Assembly (NCBI GenBank): GCA_030374805.1
Contig: JARGSG010000100.1
Coordinates: forward strand, 1-64,000
DNA: 64,000 nucleotides
Reading direction: 5' to 3'
DNA from: Gracilaria gracilis
Lineage: Eukaryota; Rhodophyta; Florideophyceae; Gracilariales; Gracilariaceae
The notes under the pieces were generated by a model that worked only from the letters and a program-made list of their open reading frames with translations, was not told the origin of the DNA and searched no databases. The position numbers were made by a program, and so were the translations under genes. Shown one piece after another: positions 53,389-64,000 of the stretch; the stretch's first letter is position 1; every line of letters starts with the position of its first letter.

Positions 53389-56300
53389 TTATACCATAGT
53401 TTGGAACGGCAGTGAATGCGGAAGAGCAGCGCGACGAGACTGAGCGTCCCACTCCCCTTCCTCAGATGGAGCGGCAGGGTCCGGAGCGATAATCCCGGTA
53501 GTGAGCACAATGCGTGTGTGTACATGCGCATGTGGCCCAGTTTTCGGGGTGCGTTCTGACTCCGTAGGCAGGTCAGTCAAACCGCGAGCGGCATGCGGCA
53601 GGATTGACAAGCCGGGCGGTGGGTCGCTGCCATTGGCCAGAGGCGCTACTGGGGTATTATCAGACGTGGTCGGTCCGGGCTGAGCTTCGTGCCTGGTAGG
53701 TTCCGCCGGTGGTGCCAGCGTAACGTGAGCAAACGAGAAGCGTTCGTGTTCACCCTTGAAGTTAAGGAAAACAGTAGTATCGGTGACAGAAATGACCCTG
53801 TAGGCACTGTCCGCGATCGGAGAAAGCTTGTGCCATTTCTTTTTTTCCGGGCTGTAGTATTCTTCCCGTAGAAAGACATAGCCACCTTCTCTGGTGTGTG
53901 GGGCATTCTTTCGCACTCGTGCGTCGAAATTCCGCTTGTAGGCGGCTTGCGTCCTAGCGATTTGCTGCCCAACTACGGGAATCATTTGCTTCAGCCATTG
54001 CTTCCAGGCGTCCTTGTGTAGTCGGGGTGAAGGAAACATATCCAGCGTAGGCTGGGGCTCGAAAACCACAGATGGTGGAACACACGATAAAACTAGTTCA
54101 AACGGAGGTATCTGGGTAGTTCGATGGACCTGCCTATTATAGGCATATATCACTGCATCGGTGTAGAGATCCCATTCCGACGGATGGTCGGTGGTGAAAG
54201 TCCGCAGCACATTCAGTATGGTGCATTTGAAGCGCTCTTTTTGGCCGTTGCTTTGCGGATGGTAGGTAGTAGTAAACCAGTTCTTGATGTCTAGTATACG
54301 GCACACGTCCTGAAAGAATTTCGCAGCAAATTAGGACCCATCATCCGATAGTAAATCAATGTGCGGTCCGTAGACAAAAACCCAGTGGGCTAAGAACGCT
54401 TGCAAGACCGCACTTGCGGTGATTTTATTCAGAGAGACTGTCCGCCTGAGCTTAGAGAAGCGGTCGGTTGTGACAAGTGAAAACCGATTACCTCGGCGTG
54501 TTCGGATAAACTAACCGAGCAGGTTAATCACGACGAACTTAAGTGGGGCCCATATGGGAAAGAGTACCAACTGTTTGGAGCACTTCCGCAGTTTGAAGCG
54601 GTTATTTGCAGAACGGGAACATCCACGAGCAGTGGCATATGCATCAAGTGCCATAGTTGGCCAATAAAAGTCCTTTCTGAGGGTTTAGTACAGCTTCCTT
54701 CGACCAGGATGGGCCGACATCATCACATAAGCCAGGACTAGAGCTTGAAGCCAGTGAGGTGTTGCAACCTGTGGTCGATCAGTAACAGTTCGAACCAGGA
54801 ATCTTTGGTCCTTCACGAAAAAGGCAGTTGAGCTCCAACGTTCAGACGAGCATGAATCTTACTGAGAAACGGGTGCGTATGCTGTTTCCAAACCAATCTT
54901 CCGGTGTTATTGGCACTAATGATCCCGGCACAGGCTCCGTATCTCAAACAGCTAATACAGCGTCATAGACGTCCTAACCTTCCGAATCTTCGTCCTTGGC
55001 GTCCTCCATGGTAAAAATGGTATTTCCAGATCATCGACTGGCTCATCTTTGGCCGCAGTCTGCAAGCGGGAAAGGGCATCAGCCTGAGTGCTCAGGATTC
55101 CCTTCTTGTACTGCGAATCGAAGTCGAATTCCGATAACCGGAGTCTCCACCGCATCAAGCGGCCAGAAGGCTCCGCAATATAGAGAAGCCATCGCATGGC
55201 TGATTCGTCGGTATGGACGGTAAAGGGACCTCCAATGAGGTACGGTCGCAGAGTCTGGAGAGCTCAGACGACTGCCAAGCACTCTTTCTCGGGTACGGAG
55301 TAATTTTTTACATGAACGTTAAGGCTTGGAGACCAAAAACCAGTTGGAAGTCGATTGCTACTCTCCGTGGTCTGAAACAGAGCATAGCCGATCTGGACAT
55401 TGCTGGCATCCATATCGTTGGCATGCGACAATCCAAGTTTCTGCAAGGAAAGAATTGGCGGCGACGTCACTGCATCAATGAGCAATGAGAATGCCGTCGC
55501 CTTACGGTCATCTAATGGTTCCAATTTGATTGGCTTTCCTTCCGCAGGAGTTCATTCAATGGAGCTGCTATATCCGCAATGCACGGGATAAAACGAAGGT
55601 AGACATTGCAAAGGCCGTGGAAGGATCGGAGTTCCATGCTTAACCTCCTTGACGGACCGCACACGTACAGCGTCTATCGATACCCGTCCCGGACGGATTA
55701 TGTGGCCGAGATAATTCACGGTATCGATAAAGAACTCGCACGTGTTCAACTTCAGTATATTGCCTGCATCTCGTGTGACTCGCATCACTTCCTGAACGTG
55801 GGTCAAGTGCTCTTCCTGGTTACTGGAGAAGACAATGGAGTCATCCAGGTATAACAGGGACGTCTTCCACTTAAAGCGGGAAAGCAAGATATCCACTGCT
55901 CTTCGGAAAGTGACGGGCACGTTCCTGAGCCCAAAGGGCATCCCGTTAAGCGGTATAGTCATTGATGACGTACAAACGCCGTCTTTTCACGGTTCTCTGC
56001 CCTTAATGGGACTTTCAAATATCCACAGTTCGCGTCGAGGGCCGTGAACACCTTTGCGCTTCCTAGCGAATAGATATATTAGCCCATCTTCGGGATGGGA
56101 TACACGTCTTTGACGGTAGCCACGTTACGCTTGCGGTAATCCATACAAAAAGTCCAAGACCCATCGGGTTTGGGAGCAATTACCACGGGGGAGGCCCATG
56201 CCGACTGAGCCAGTTCAATGACTCTGGCGTGGAGCATTTTCTCGACTTTAGTCTTCTCCTTTTCCCGTGCTGTCGGTCCTGCCCTGTAAAGGTGTTGCGA

Positions 56301-57479
56301 GATTGGCAGAGTGTTTGGGTGTTTAGTAGCAAATCAATCCGATGTTCGGTGATACCAATTTTCCAAGGGAACCATCCCAAAGGGGAGGGAACTCACGTAG
56401 CATATCCCATAACGTTTCACGGTGAGACTCTGGGGCATGGTTAATTCCAGAGACTCGAGGTCCTGTACGCGGTCCTTGTTCTCAGATCCAGGTGATTCTG
56501 GTCTCTCTTCCGACGGTGTCGGCGGTGCTTCTGTCGACGAGTTCGAAACTTCTTTACCCGACGAGTTCGGCGCAACGTCTCCCGACGAATTCTTCGGTAC
56601 GGTTGCGCCTAAGAGAGGATCAGCGCACTTTCTCTCTCCTTCCTTAGCTTCAAGGATTCAGAGAACTTCGGTGGTAGAGACCTGTGTGGGTACAATGGCC
56701 GCCAGGTGTGGTAACATAGAACCAAACCCGGTTCTTTACCAACCTATGTTGGGAGGAACTGAATTTAGCAACCAATACTCTGAAGGGCTTTTCTGGCTCA
56801 ACAAGTACAATCCCATTTGTGAGGGCTAATTTCTGGCTTTCATAAGGAGAGGAAAGGGATGAACTGTTTGTAGGCCGTGCTGCGTGGACGTAACCGTGAT
56901 CCAGGTCTGCGATTCCTGGGGAATGCAAATAGACCGAACCACTCGGAGCTTCGTTGACGAGCGGTGCGCTCCGACGGCTATTGAGCCACCGGCAGTGGAA
57001 CTTGTTTCTTGAAAGCCTGTAGTAAAGGTCGCCGAACAATTGGTACAGTTGTGCAGTCCTCCAGCTTGAAGGTTCTTTTCCGTGGTCAAATTGCTTCGAC
57101 AGAATGGCCGCAGAAATCACATCCAAGTATTACCGGCGCAGCTAAACGCTTGCGTACGAGAAAGACCAGGGGGACAACGCAACGGCCAAGCCTGACAATC
57201 AGGTCGATTAATCCTTCGATTGAAAGTGGCATATTGTTTACCTCCGCTATATCGGTCGGAGGAGCCGGCCGAATCTGAGACTTTAACTGCGCTGAATAAG
57301 CTATTGAATGAAAAAGTTTGGACCAGCACCCGTATCAAGAACGGATAACTGGCGAACCATGTAATGGTCGGATATACCCAGGTCGCCAAAAACTTTGTAG
57401 TTTCGTTTCGCCATGACCAGGATTCTATCCGGGGCACGGAAGTTTCGTGACCGTACCCACAGGCGACGGAGAACACCAA
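53389..57479 (-). pseudogene. Pol of gypsy element E (protease, RT, RNase H, integrase), heavily frameshifted
   Basis: In minus-sense order: protease DTGAG at 57322-57336 (RQLSVLDTGAGPNF, soon followed by TAG); post-protease domain 56650-57126 (SQ...TNGIVLVEPEKPFRVLVAKF); RT start 56180-56380 (TEHRIDLLLNTQ); RT core 55552-55962 with MPFGLRNVPVTF and YLDD; RNase H 55264-55524 and 54952-55197 (RWLLYIAEPSGRLMRWRL); integrase with a SDDG-type Asp region near 54340 and the catalytic Glu region replaced by NGQKERFKC; and an integrase C-terminal part with YKRNFDAR and the GPY/F-like SAYRVISV. The chromodomain is missing, with the sequence ending near 53389. At least six frame changes. This copy shows Glu where element A has TAG. 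Confidence 0.8.
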
Positions 57480-59673
57480 GGTGTTACGATTCTACATCTG
57501 TCGTGGCCATGCTTCGTAATGATCGTGACCAGGGAGCCAGGCTTTGGAGTCCCCGGCGCGCCCGAGCTCGACTTCGATTGCGCCGCTCCTTCAAAGGAGG
57601 CTCCCATGCTCAGTTTTTTGAACGTCTCCGCCATTCTGCGGAATCATTTGGTCCGCCGGTGCGGCTGCCGCTCCACTTTGAGGCGGTGGAGGTTCCTGTT
57701 TTCCAGGCTGAGTATCCGCCTTTGCACGAAGGTACGATTTGTCGGGAACACGTTCCAGTTCGGCGGGCGTCAACGACCTATAATAGAGAACAATTTTTAT
57801 CATCTCTCTGAATGGTAACATACAGTTCGGGCCACTATGACCATGTTTGTATCAAATATGGCATATAAGCTGACGAAGGGAATCCGCATTGGGCGGCCTT
57901 AGCTTCTGTCTCGGGGAGTAGAGATCCTTCCAACCGGGACGGGAGTTCCCATATCCCCCAGAGTGCAGCACTGGCAATGCCGGAACACGATTACGGGGGT
58001 ACAGAACGACATCCGAATCTTCAGTAGTCGGTCCCATTGTAGATGGCAGGTCCGACGTAGCCAAAGATTGGCCACTATGCACTAGGTGCACGTTGTCGTA
58101 GTTTGCGTGGGCTCTAACTCTCGATTGAGGCTGTGATGAATCCCTCTCTTGCAAATGAAAGAGTCGGCGTGTGCGAGACTTAATGCCGGCACGTGCTCGG
58201 GCCGCATCACCCTCAGCTTAGGCAAATTGAACCAGCTCCAAGTAGGAGATCTTGCGCTTGTTCTCCCGATAACGGGCAACCAAAGTCCCAATGCAAGGAA
58301 TCAAGTCATCTACACACATAGTACATCGCTCGGCCGCGGGGTACACGTTTTCACAGCGGTGAAAGGCCTTATTCAGCCGTGTAGAATAAACGGTCTCCGT
58401 CTCTTCCGGTTCTTGCTTCGTGTCGTGCAATGCAAGTAGGGCATCTTGAATTACGTTTCATGTAGCATAGGATAGCAGGAGGTACTGCACAGCCTCTGGT
58501 CAGCAGTTTACACCTCCTTCGGAGGCACGAGACGAACCGCGGACCGAGTTGTACTGGTACTCGGCCATATTTTTTAGAAAGTAAGGCAGTGCGATTTAGT
58601 CTTGCGCCTCAGACATCCGCAGTACATCGGCTTCCCCAACATATCGGTCGATAAAATCCAACACGAGGATTGGATCCTGCCCAGGGAACTTATTGGGCTG
58701 CAGTGTGAGCTCAAGCCGCTTGATGTGGTCTTTCACTCGTCCAGTCCCGCGAGGAGTTCTCTCTCCAATGGAGTCTTCCAGCCGATAATATCGGTACGAC
58801 AACAACTTCAGATACAGTAGATTCGTTGGCTTCAGTTCCTTGAGTCCAAGGTGCTTCCGTCCTTTCGTGCAGCTCTGGACAACGGCTTGCGTGGCCTCGG
58901 TGACCCAAGAGTGGGTCACCCAGAGTAGCGTGAGAGCGTGGGCGCTCGTCTTCACTTTCCGAGGAATCAGTAGACGTATTCCTGACTCGGGCATCAGACT
59001 CAGAGGATGAAGAAGAAGACAAATCAGGTTCCAATTTAACCTTTCTCTTCTTCCCCGCATGGCGGTCCTTGGAGCGGTGCGACTTCTGAAAACCTCCGAA
59101 AACCGGCATGCCGGGCGCCACAGAATCGTGAATGATGGTGAGCTCGACCGTTTCCAGACGGGCCGCTAAGCGGTTTAAACGATCAGTTGCCTGCTCATGC
59201 AGGACAGCCGATACTTTTCGGTCTTCCATGATCTGGCTGACATCAGACCGTAAGACACGGACGTCTTCCGAAACATCCCGAGCATCGGCTTCGTAAAGCC
59301 GTTGCCGGAGTTTCGTAATGTCGTGAATCACAGCCACGTGAGAGTCCTGCATCACGCGCACTTGTGCATCTAAATCACGGAGGATATACTCGCCGGACCT
59401 CGACGACATGGCTTCAGCCGCTTGCGCAGAATTAGCCAGTACTTGAGCCGGTGGGGACCCATTGTTGGAACGGGGGCTCCGAGAAGCCGGTGCTTGGGCG
59501 TTATCACCCGGGAAGTTCAGTACATCCGTTGGTAACGGCGGGAGGCTCTGAGGCAGTCCAGATGATTCCGGTGGTCCGGCAAGAGGGCGAGATGCAGACT
59601 CGGCCCTCGAGCGACCGTTTTCATGGCGATATTTTATATTATGGCGAAGCAATCGGTCGAATTGAACGAACAA
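57425..59673 (-). pseudogene. Gag of gypsy element E
   Basis: The N-terminal 320-codon frame (58711-59673) is Ser/Pro-rich with a coiled-coil (RQRLYEADARDVSEDVRVLR) and a basic KKRKVK stretch. After a frame change, 58596-59060 carries the capsid start (KRLELTLQPNKFPGQDPILV, then RYVGEADVLRMSEAQD), interrupted by TAA at about 58600. Capsid continues in 58218-58430 (TVYSTRLNKAFHRCENVYP). A CCHC zinc knuckle lies at 57822-57863: Cys at 57861-57863, then TGA exactly where the second Cys should be (57852-57854), then YKHGH and a final Cys at 57822-57824. The LTPAELERVP...SYLRAK tail after it matches element A. Structural protein for the intracellular particle; non-functional here. Confidence 0.72.
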
Positions 59674-60376
59674 TTACCGGTTCCAGTAATGGTCTAAAGC
59701 GGACACTCCCAATGCAGAGGGATCCAGAACCAATTTCCAATCCCCCAAAGTTGGCAAGAAAGCCGATTCTAAGTCGGGAGACCACTTGGGGCAAAGTCGG
59801 GAGCGGAAAGAAAGAACACAAACCGCGCCAGCGGCTACGCACACAAGGTGTTCAGACTTGCTCCCTATTGGGGCAGAGCAGTGGCAGAACCCTCCAATGA
59901 GGCCGACACGTGCCGGGCGTAACTCCGGGCGGCCTCTTCCTGACTTACAAACGGAGTTCGAGGTTGGCAATCGGGGTGCCAAAGGAATGGAATCCACTGG
60001 GGGTGGCGTATCCTGTAACAAAAGAGGCGAGATAGAGGGTAGCGGAACGAGCCGCAACTGCGGAGTACAGACTGAAGAGAGCGGGGAATGACCCCGAGAC
60101 AAAAAGGGACAAACCTGTACGACAGGGCGAAATAAAGCGAGGCCGTAAGAGGGAAAATAGAAAATGTGCACAGAAGAATGATAAATGAAAGGCCAGGACG
60201 ACTCATCGATGCTTCTCAGTGACGGAGGTGGATAACTTGTCCGGAGAAGCGGCAATGTTCCCCGGTAATGGGGCGGACGATCGTGCGCAAGCGGAACTCA
60301 AGCTAGGGCCAAAGCCTCGTTGAGGTTTACTTCCCGTACAGTGGCGGCTAGTGCCGCAACTTATTTACGGCTAACA
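59674..60376 (-). other. 5' untranslated region and probable 5' LTR of element E
   Basis: The 193-codon frame across this region has no Gag-like motif and reads as leader/LTR sequence. A candidate LTR start (TGTTAGCCG in minus sense) is at 60376. The LTR cannot be confirmed without its partner. Confidence 0.3.
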
Positions 60377-61131
60377 AATATCAACTTCGAACAGTAGTAT
60401 GTTACTTTAAGGGGAAAAAATGGACCCCAAATGTTAGAGAGTTGTGAATACATTCTGGTTTCCATACGTACAATGTTAGTGGTTTTATCTCAAATTACAT
60501 ATGCAAACTCAAGGAAAGCAACTCAAGATTTAAGGTCTGATTGGGCCTGGCTATAACTATTTAGACTTCGTTTGACAACGTACATGTTTTTGATCAAGAA
60601 AAATTAAGAGATCACGGTTATTGTGGATATTTGTAGCTGTTAAAGATAAAAAATGGACTGGTAGAAGTCTTGCTTGTCCCAAATTCTTGATATTGATTGG
60701 CTCATAGCGTGCTAATTTTTTTCGAGTTAAGGTGAGGCTCGATTTGGGGCCATTTGAGCCGGTAGTTTGTCTTGCGATTATTAGCAGTTCTATTTTCCTG
60801 TTAGTATTCAAACTCTGCACAACGAAAGCGAAAAGACTCGTTAATGATATAATTTTGAAACAAACTAAAATGATTGTTCCGGAGGTATAGAGGTTTTACT
60901 GAAATGCTTTGCCTCATTTTTCGTGCCTTGCCGATTTATGGTTTGGACGTATACATAAAGACTTCTCTCATTTTATCCCTAACCGCCTTAGAAGGATGCT
61001 CTCTCGCTGAGGCTTCAAAGTCTGTGCACTTCACGCCAGTAAAAAAAAGAATAAAACGAAAGCAGCAAAAGTGCCAAAGCTTTAGCAGAAACAAAGATAT
61101 CCTCTAAAAGGTTACTCAAGAGGTGAAATTC
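60377..61131. other. AT-rich spacer, no gene
   Basis: Low-complexity AT-rich DNA between element E and the Tc1 element. The frame at 60557-60820 has no motif. Confidence 0.3.
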
Positions 61132-61194
61132 CTATACGACAGGTGGACAACTGTGACACATTACGTACGCTAGAATGGCGCTAGTAGTCAGTTT

Positions 61195-61963
61195 TGTAGT
61201 GCAACGCCAGAGGCGGAAAGACAGCACGAAGACGTCCGAGATCTTCCTCCGTAGGAGGGTAGTCAGCAGACAGAGCCTCTCTGGGAAGGCACGACGAAGT
61301 CGGGTGTAAGCCGAGGCCAAGCCGTCACGACGGGCGTAGAGAGTTGAGCAAGGATCGGTGTTGGCAACACGTGTGTGGGTGAACGGGTCCTCGAGAGAGG
61401 CACGAGTCCACGGAAGTGGGGAAAAGAGAAGAGGAATCCGCGAGAGCGGGGGATGGAAAGAAAGAAAAGGAGGAAAGGGCAAAAGGGCTACAGTAAACAC
61501 CAGGGTTATCTCTGTACAGGGTCGAACGCGACACAAGCGGAAAACACTCCCACGAATGGGTCCTGTTAGGTGACGCAGGGAGGATACACTACCCGTAGGC
61601 AACGGAGTCTCTTTCCTTGAAGGAGTCGATGACCGCCGAAGGCGAAGAAGTATAGAGCCAACCCTGGTTTGGGGAACTTTACTGTGCACGGCGGCGAGGT
61701 CGCCGCCGGGCTAAGTAGTGAGCTCGCACCAACACTAATTAAATAAACTAACTAAATTAGGCGCACGCCCAGTGGTAATTACCCACGCGACGTGGCGCCC
61801 GTCCCACGTGTACGTGGCCAACCTCCTGGCTCAACCGTGTCCCACGTGTCCTTCCCACTACAGTGGTTGTTACTATTCATATACTCCCATTTGGAGCACC
61901 CGCCCGACAGGTCGGAATATGACTAAGTAGTCAGAAAACTCCATCAGAGGGCGTTGCACTACA
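61195..61963. repeat. Solo LTR of a gypsy element with perfect 5-bp target duplication
   Basis: 769 bases bounded by TGTAGTGCAACGCC at 61195-61208 and its exact reverse complement at 61950-61963, flanked on both sides by AGTTT (61190-61194 and 61964-61968). TG...CA ends with a 5-bp duplication are the signature of Ty3/gypsy integration followed by LTR-LTR recombination. The first 13 bases equal those of the candidate 3' LTR of element A, so a related integrase made both. A TATA-like TATATGAA (minus strand, 61877-61884) could be the promoter if the LTR is read leftward. It lies just before the last codons of the Tc1 transposase. Confidence 0.9.
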
Positions 61964-61968
61964 AGTTT

Positions 61969-62828
61969 TCAATCCCTGTCTTTCTAAGACAGACGCACAA
62001 CGCCTCTTAATACTTCGGACAAGGATGTGACCTGTGTTACGGTCCCCCCTGTTCCATTCCGACACAACACAGCCCACCAACTCTTCTACTGACAGAAAAT
62101 GCCTTGCGTCCGCGTACAAACGCATCGCCAGCAAGCCCCAAAGGTTCTCAATTGGGTTTAAATCTGGGCTACCAACAGGTCAATCCATAAACTCGATATT
62201 TTTTGACGTAAACTGGCCTCTAATAGACTTAGAGGTATGAATTGCAGCATTATCCTGCTGAAAACCCCCCGCTCCTACGAAAGTCCTTGCAACATACGGC
62301 AGTAAATAGTCCTCTAGTGTCTTCATGTACGTTTTAGAATCCTGATTACCACGTAAAACTGCCAATGGCTCTACACCTGTTTCTGAGAAACATCCCCAAA
62401 CCATGACCCCACCTCCCCCCTCTTGTCGTTTAGACATAAAGCTCTCCTCCCTACGCATATCGTGCCGATAATAGGCAAAGCCGTCCAGACCATCGAAGTT
62501 AAATTGCTTTTCATCAAAAAACACAACCTGTCTCTGATCTCCTGGTGACTATGCGTGCCAACGTCTTGCCCAATTTAGGCGGTGTAGTTTGGGGTGACAC
62601 TGGAGTGGTAGGACCTGTGTAATTTTCGTGTACTTTAAGTGCGACCTGTGCGATAAAATTTGGTGCACACGCCCCTTTAATATTGGAAACTAAAGAAAGG
62701 GTTTTAGCTGCAATGCGGATTGGTGACCCTTTCCGGCTTTCTAAACTATCGGACGTCGGGTGGTGACAAATCGCTTTGTTTCCCTCACAGGCGTTTTCCT
62801 CGTATTTGGCATGGGTTTTGAATAGCAA
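61969..62828 (-). pseudogene. Tc1-family (DD34E) transposase pseudogene
   Basis: The core frame (62180-62524) reads VVFFDEKQFNFDGLDGFAYY in part, GGGGVMVWGCFS and FQQDNAAIHTS. After a TGA at the conserved Trp of MD-W-P (near 62178) it continues SPDLNPIENLWG and LLAMRLYADARHF to ERQGLKT, where the solo LTR interrupts two codons before the original stop (DY-TAG beyond the LTR). Asp in FDEKQ, Asp in QQDNA and Glu in PIENLW form the catalytic triad with 34 residues between the second Asp and Glu, the Tc1 spacing. Upstream, 62514-62828 is out of phase, and the correct frame near 62540 has another stop. The N-terminal DNA-binding part is not recognisable. Confidence 0.82.
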
Positions 62829-64000
62829 GATATAACATATCCGCTGCGTCCAATGTATCTTGAGATTGCTGCTACGGATCGGACACTTGCTTAAAAGGCT
62901 TGTATTTGGCCCTGCTTTTTGTCGGTCAGGAACTGGCTCTTAGACATGTCTGGTCTGTGTGAAGAAGATGTAGTACACTCAAAAGCTGTTTTGGGACTGG
63001 GTACTGGTCTTTAGTGGATTGAAATTGGTTTTACTAGCTGTGCTACCTACTAAACATATATCTGTCATATAGCTAGTTCACTAATTCTTGATCAGTCGCC
63101 TAAATTGGGTCGCTTTGGCGATTAAAATTTGTGATGTTTTTGATTGTAATGCTTGATTGGAAACCAACACTCATTTAGCCCAAAAACGGCTCATTTGATT
63201 TAAAAGCTAAATAAACTATTGAATGCAGCACTATTACTTCCACCAATAAGGTTATTGTTGTCACGCGCTCATGAATAAAAGGCTAGTGGAGTTGGTATTA
63301 GACACTTTAATGCTTCAAATTGTGGCCTTCTTCGTGAAGTAGCCGCACCCGCAAGAACCCATCGTTTGACGGGTTTTGGGTTTCACTTGAGGTCAACTTT
63401 CTCCTACATCATTAACATCAGTTTTGTTTGTTAGTCCTCCTCACACATGCATCTTCAACAGGTTTGTAAACTTGAAGAGAAGTAGACGTAGCTTAAAACC
63501 ACTCGACGATATAGCACCTTACGAAGAAATCGAGGCTGCAAAGGCTTTCAGGTGCAGCGGCAATTTAAAATTTGCCAGTTTTTTAGTCGATTACTACAAC
63601 GCATGTGACCCATATTTGGTCTTTGGTCAAACAGTTAAGAGGCTATCAAAAATTGTCTTTGTGAGGCTGTTTTAAAGACTTCCTGCTACTTTTTGATGTT
63701 ATTTGAACCCATGCAGCCCAACTTAAATGGTAAGAACCACTACTTTGCAAAATTTGAAGGAAAAAAACGGGTATTAATTTTAAAAGTTTTTTATTTCTTA
63801 CAAAGTGATCCATATTTTAGAACCTTATAATAGTAGCCATTTTTTTCTAACGCGAGAATGTCGGCTCTTGGAAGAAAGAAACAAGACTCGTTTTATTCGC
63901 TTTTATATAACGGATAGTCTTTGTAAAGCACTAATTGTAAATTGCATCACCCGCGCATGTGCCGGCTGAAACCTGGTGTGTCGTATAGCCGTTTTGCGTA
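62829..64000. other. 5' part of Tc1 element, degenerate
   Basis: Should hold the helix-turn-helix N-terminus of the transposase and the other terminal repeat, but no motif is readable. A plus-strand 83-codon frame (63424-63675) is unrecognised. Confidence 0.3.

Larger units (their letters stand above)
53389..60376 (-). mobile_element. Ty3/gypsy element E, 3' end missing
   Basis: Gag and Pol on the minus strand in the usual order. The 5' border is probably near 60376, where composition shifts sharply to AT-rich and TGTTAGCCG could start an LTR on the minus strand. No matching 3' LTR or target duplication was found. The 3' side is cut before the chromodomain. Confidence 0.7.
61134..63988 (-). 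mobile_element. Tc1/mariner transposon interrupted by a solo LTR
   Basis: CTATACGACA at 61132-61141 and its exact reverse complement TGTCGTATAG at 63979-63988 bracket the transposase. Both ends show a TA followed by TACGACA, as expected for Tc1 insertion at TA. Beyond ten bases the two ends diverge, so the inverted repeats are short or worn. Removing the solo LTR and one copy of its target repeat leaves about 2.1 kb, a reasonable size for a Tc1-type element. Confidence 0.6.

Noticed and set aside
59674-60255. 193-codon minus-strand ORF upstream of Gag E
   Set aside because: Low-complexity Pro/Ser/Leu composition with no Gag motif; best read as leader or LTR.
61132-61689. 185-codon ORF within the solo LTR
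   Set aside because: Lies within an LTR defined by ends and target duplication; no protein motif.

Overview
The window is eukaryotic nuclear DNA from a transposon-rich, gene-poor region. Chromodomain-bearing Ty3/gypsy polyproteins, DNA transposases, a Tc1/mariner transposase, a nucleotide-sugar/PAPS transporter homologue and a BUBR1/MAD3-type spindle-checkpoint homologue rule out a prokaryote. Genes show no clear introns, and the GC content is moderate with AT-rich islands. This fits an intron-poor protist such as a florideophyte red alga (Chondrus-like). That assignment is inference, because no rRNA, tRNA or other diagnostic gene is present.

Layout. 1-8620: gypsy element A (+), from the Gag C-terminus through protease, RT, RNase H, integrase and chromodomain, then an oppositely oriented extra ORF and a candidate 3' LTR. 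9598-15075: gypsy element B (-), tail-to-tail with A, with the same extra ORF convergent to its pol; its 5' half is lost at a junction with a DNA transposon. 15075-19260: DNA transposon copy 1, with a transposase C-terminal part (+), a convergent 681-codon partner (-) and a GGCCATAT-rich inverted repeat. 20228-23477: a broken DNA methyltransferase plus SET-domain cassette (-) whose 5' end recurs inverted at 43064-43610. 23480-24985: gypsy fragment C. 26253-27345: SLC35B-type transporter pseudogene. 29199-30150: HSDL2-type SDR pseudogene. 30363-32968: BUBR1/MAD3-type pseudogene. 34710-40079: Plavaka/CACTA-like transposon with divergent accessory and transposase genes. 41050-42810: second copy of the convergent DNA transposon. 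44133-46536: array of near-perfect 28-bp palindromes. 48995-51602: gypsy fragment D, a chromodomain followed again by an antisense ORF. 53389-60376: decayed gypsy element E (-). 61134-63988: Tc1 element interrupted by a solo LTR that has a perfect 5-bp target duplication.

Almost every gene is broken by nonsense codons or frameshifts, so the region looks like a nested transposon graveyard that has also caught decayed copies of cellular genes. The observations most worth following are four. First, a conserved antisense gene sits downstream of the chromodomain in three gypsy elements. Second, a DNA methyltransferase/SET cassette is carried on repeated DNA. Third, there is a palindrome array. Fourth, a two-gene convergent DNA transposon carries an unrecognised 681-aa partner protein.
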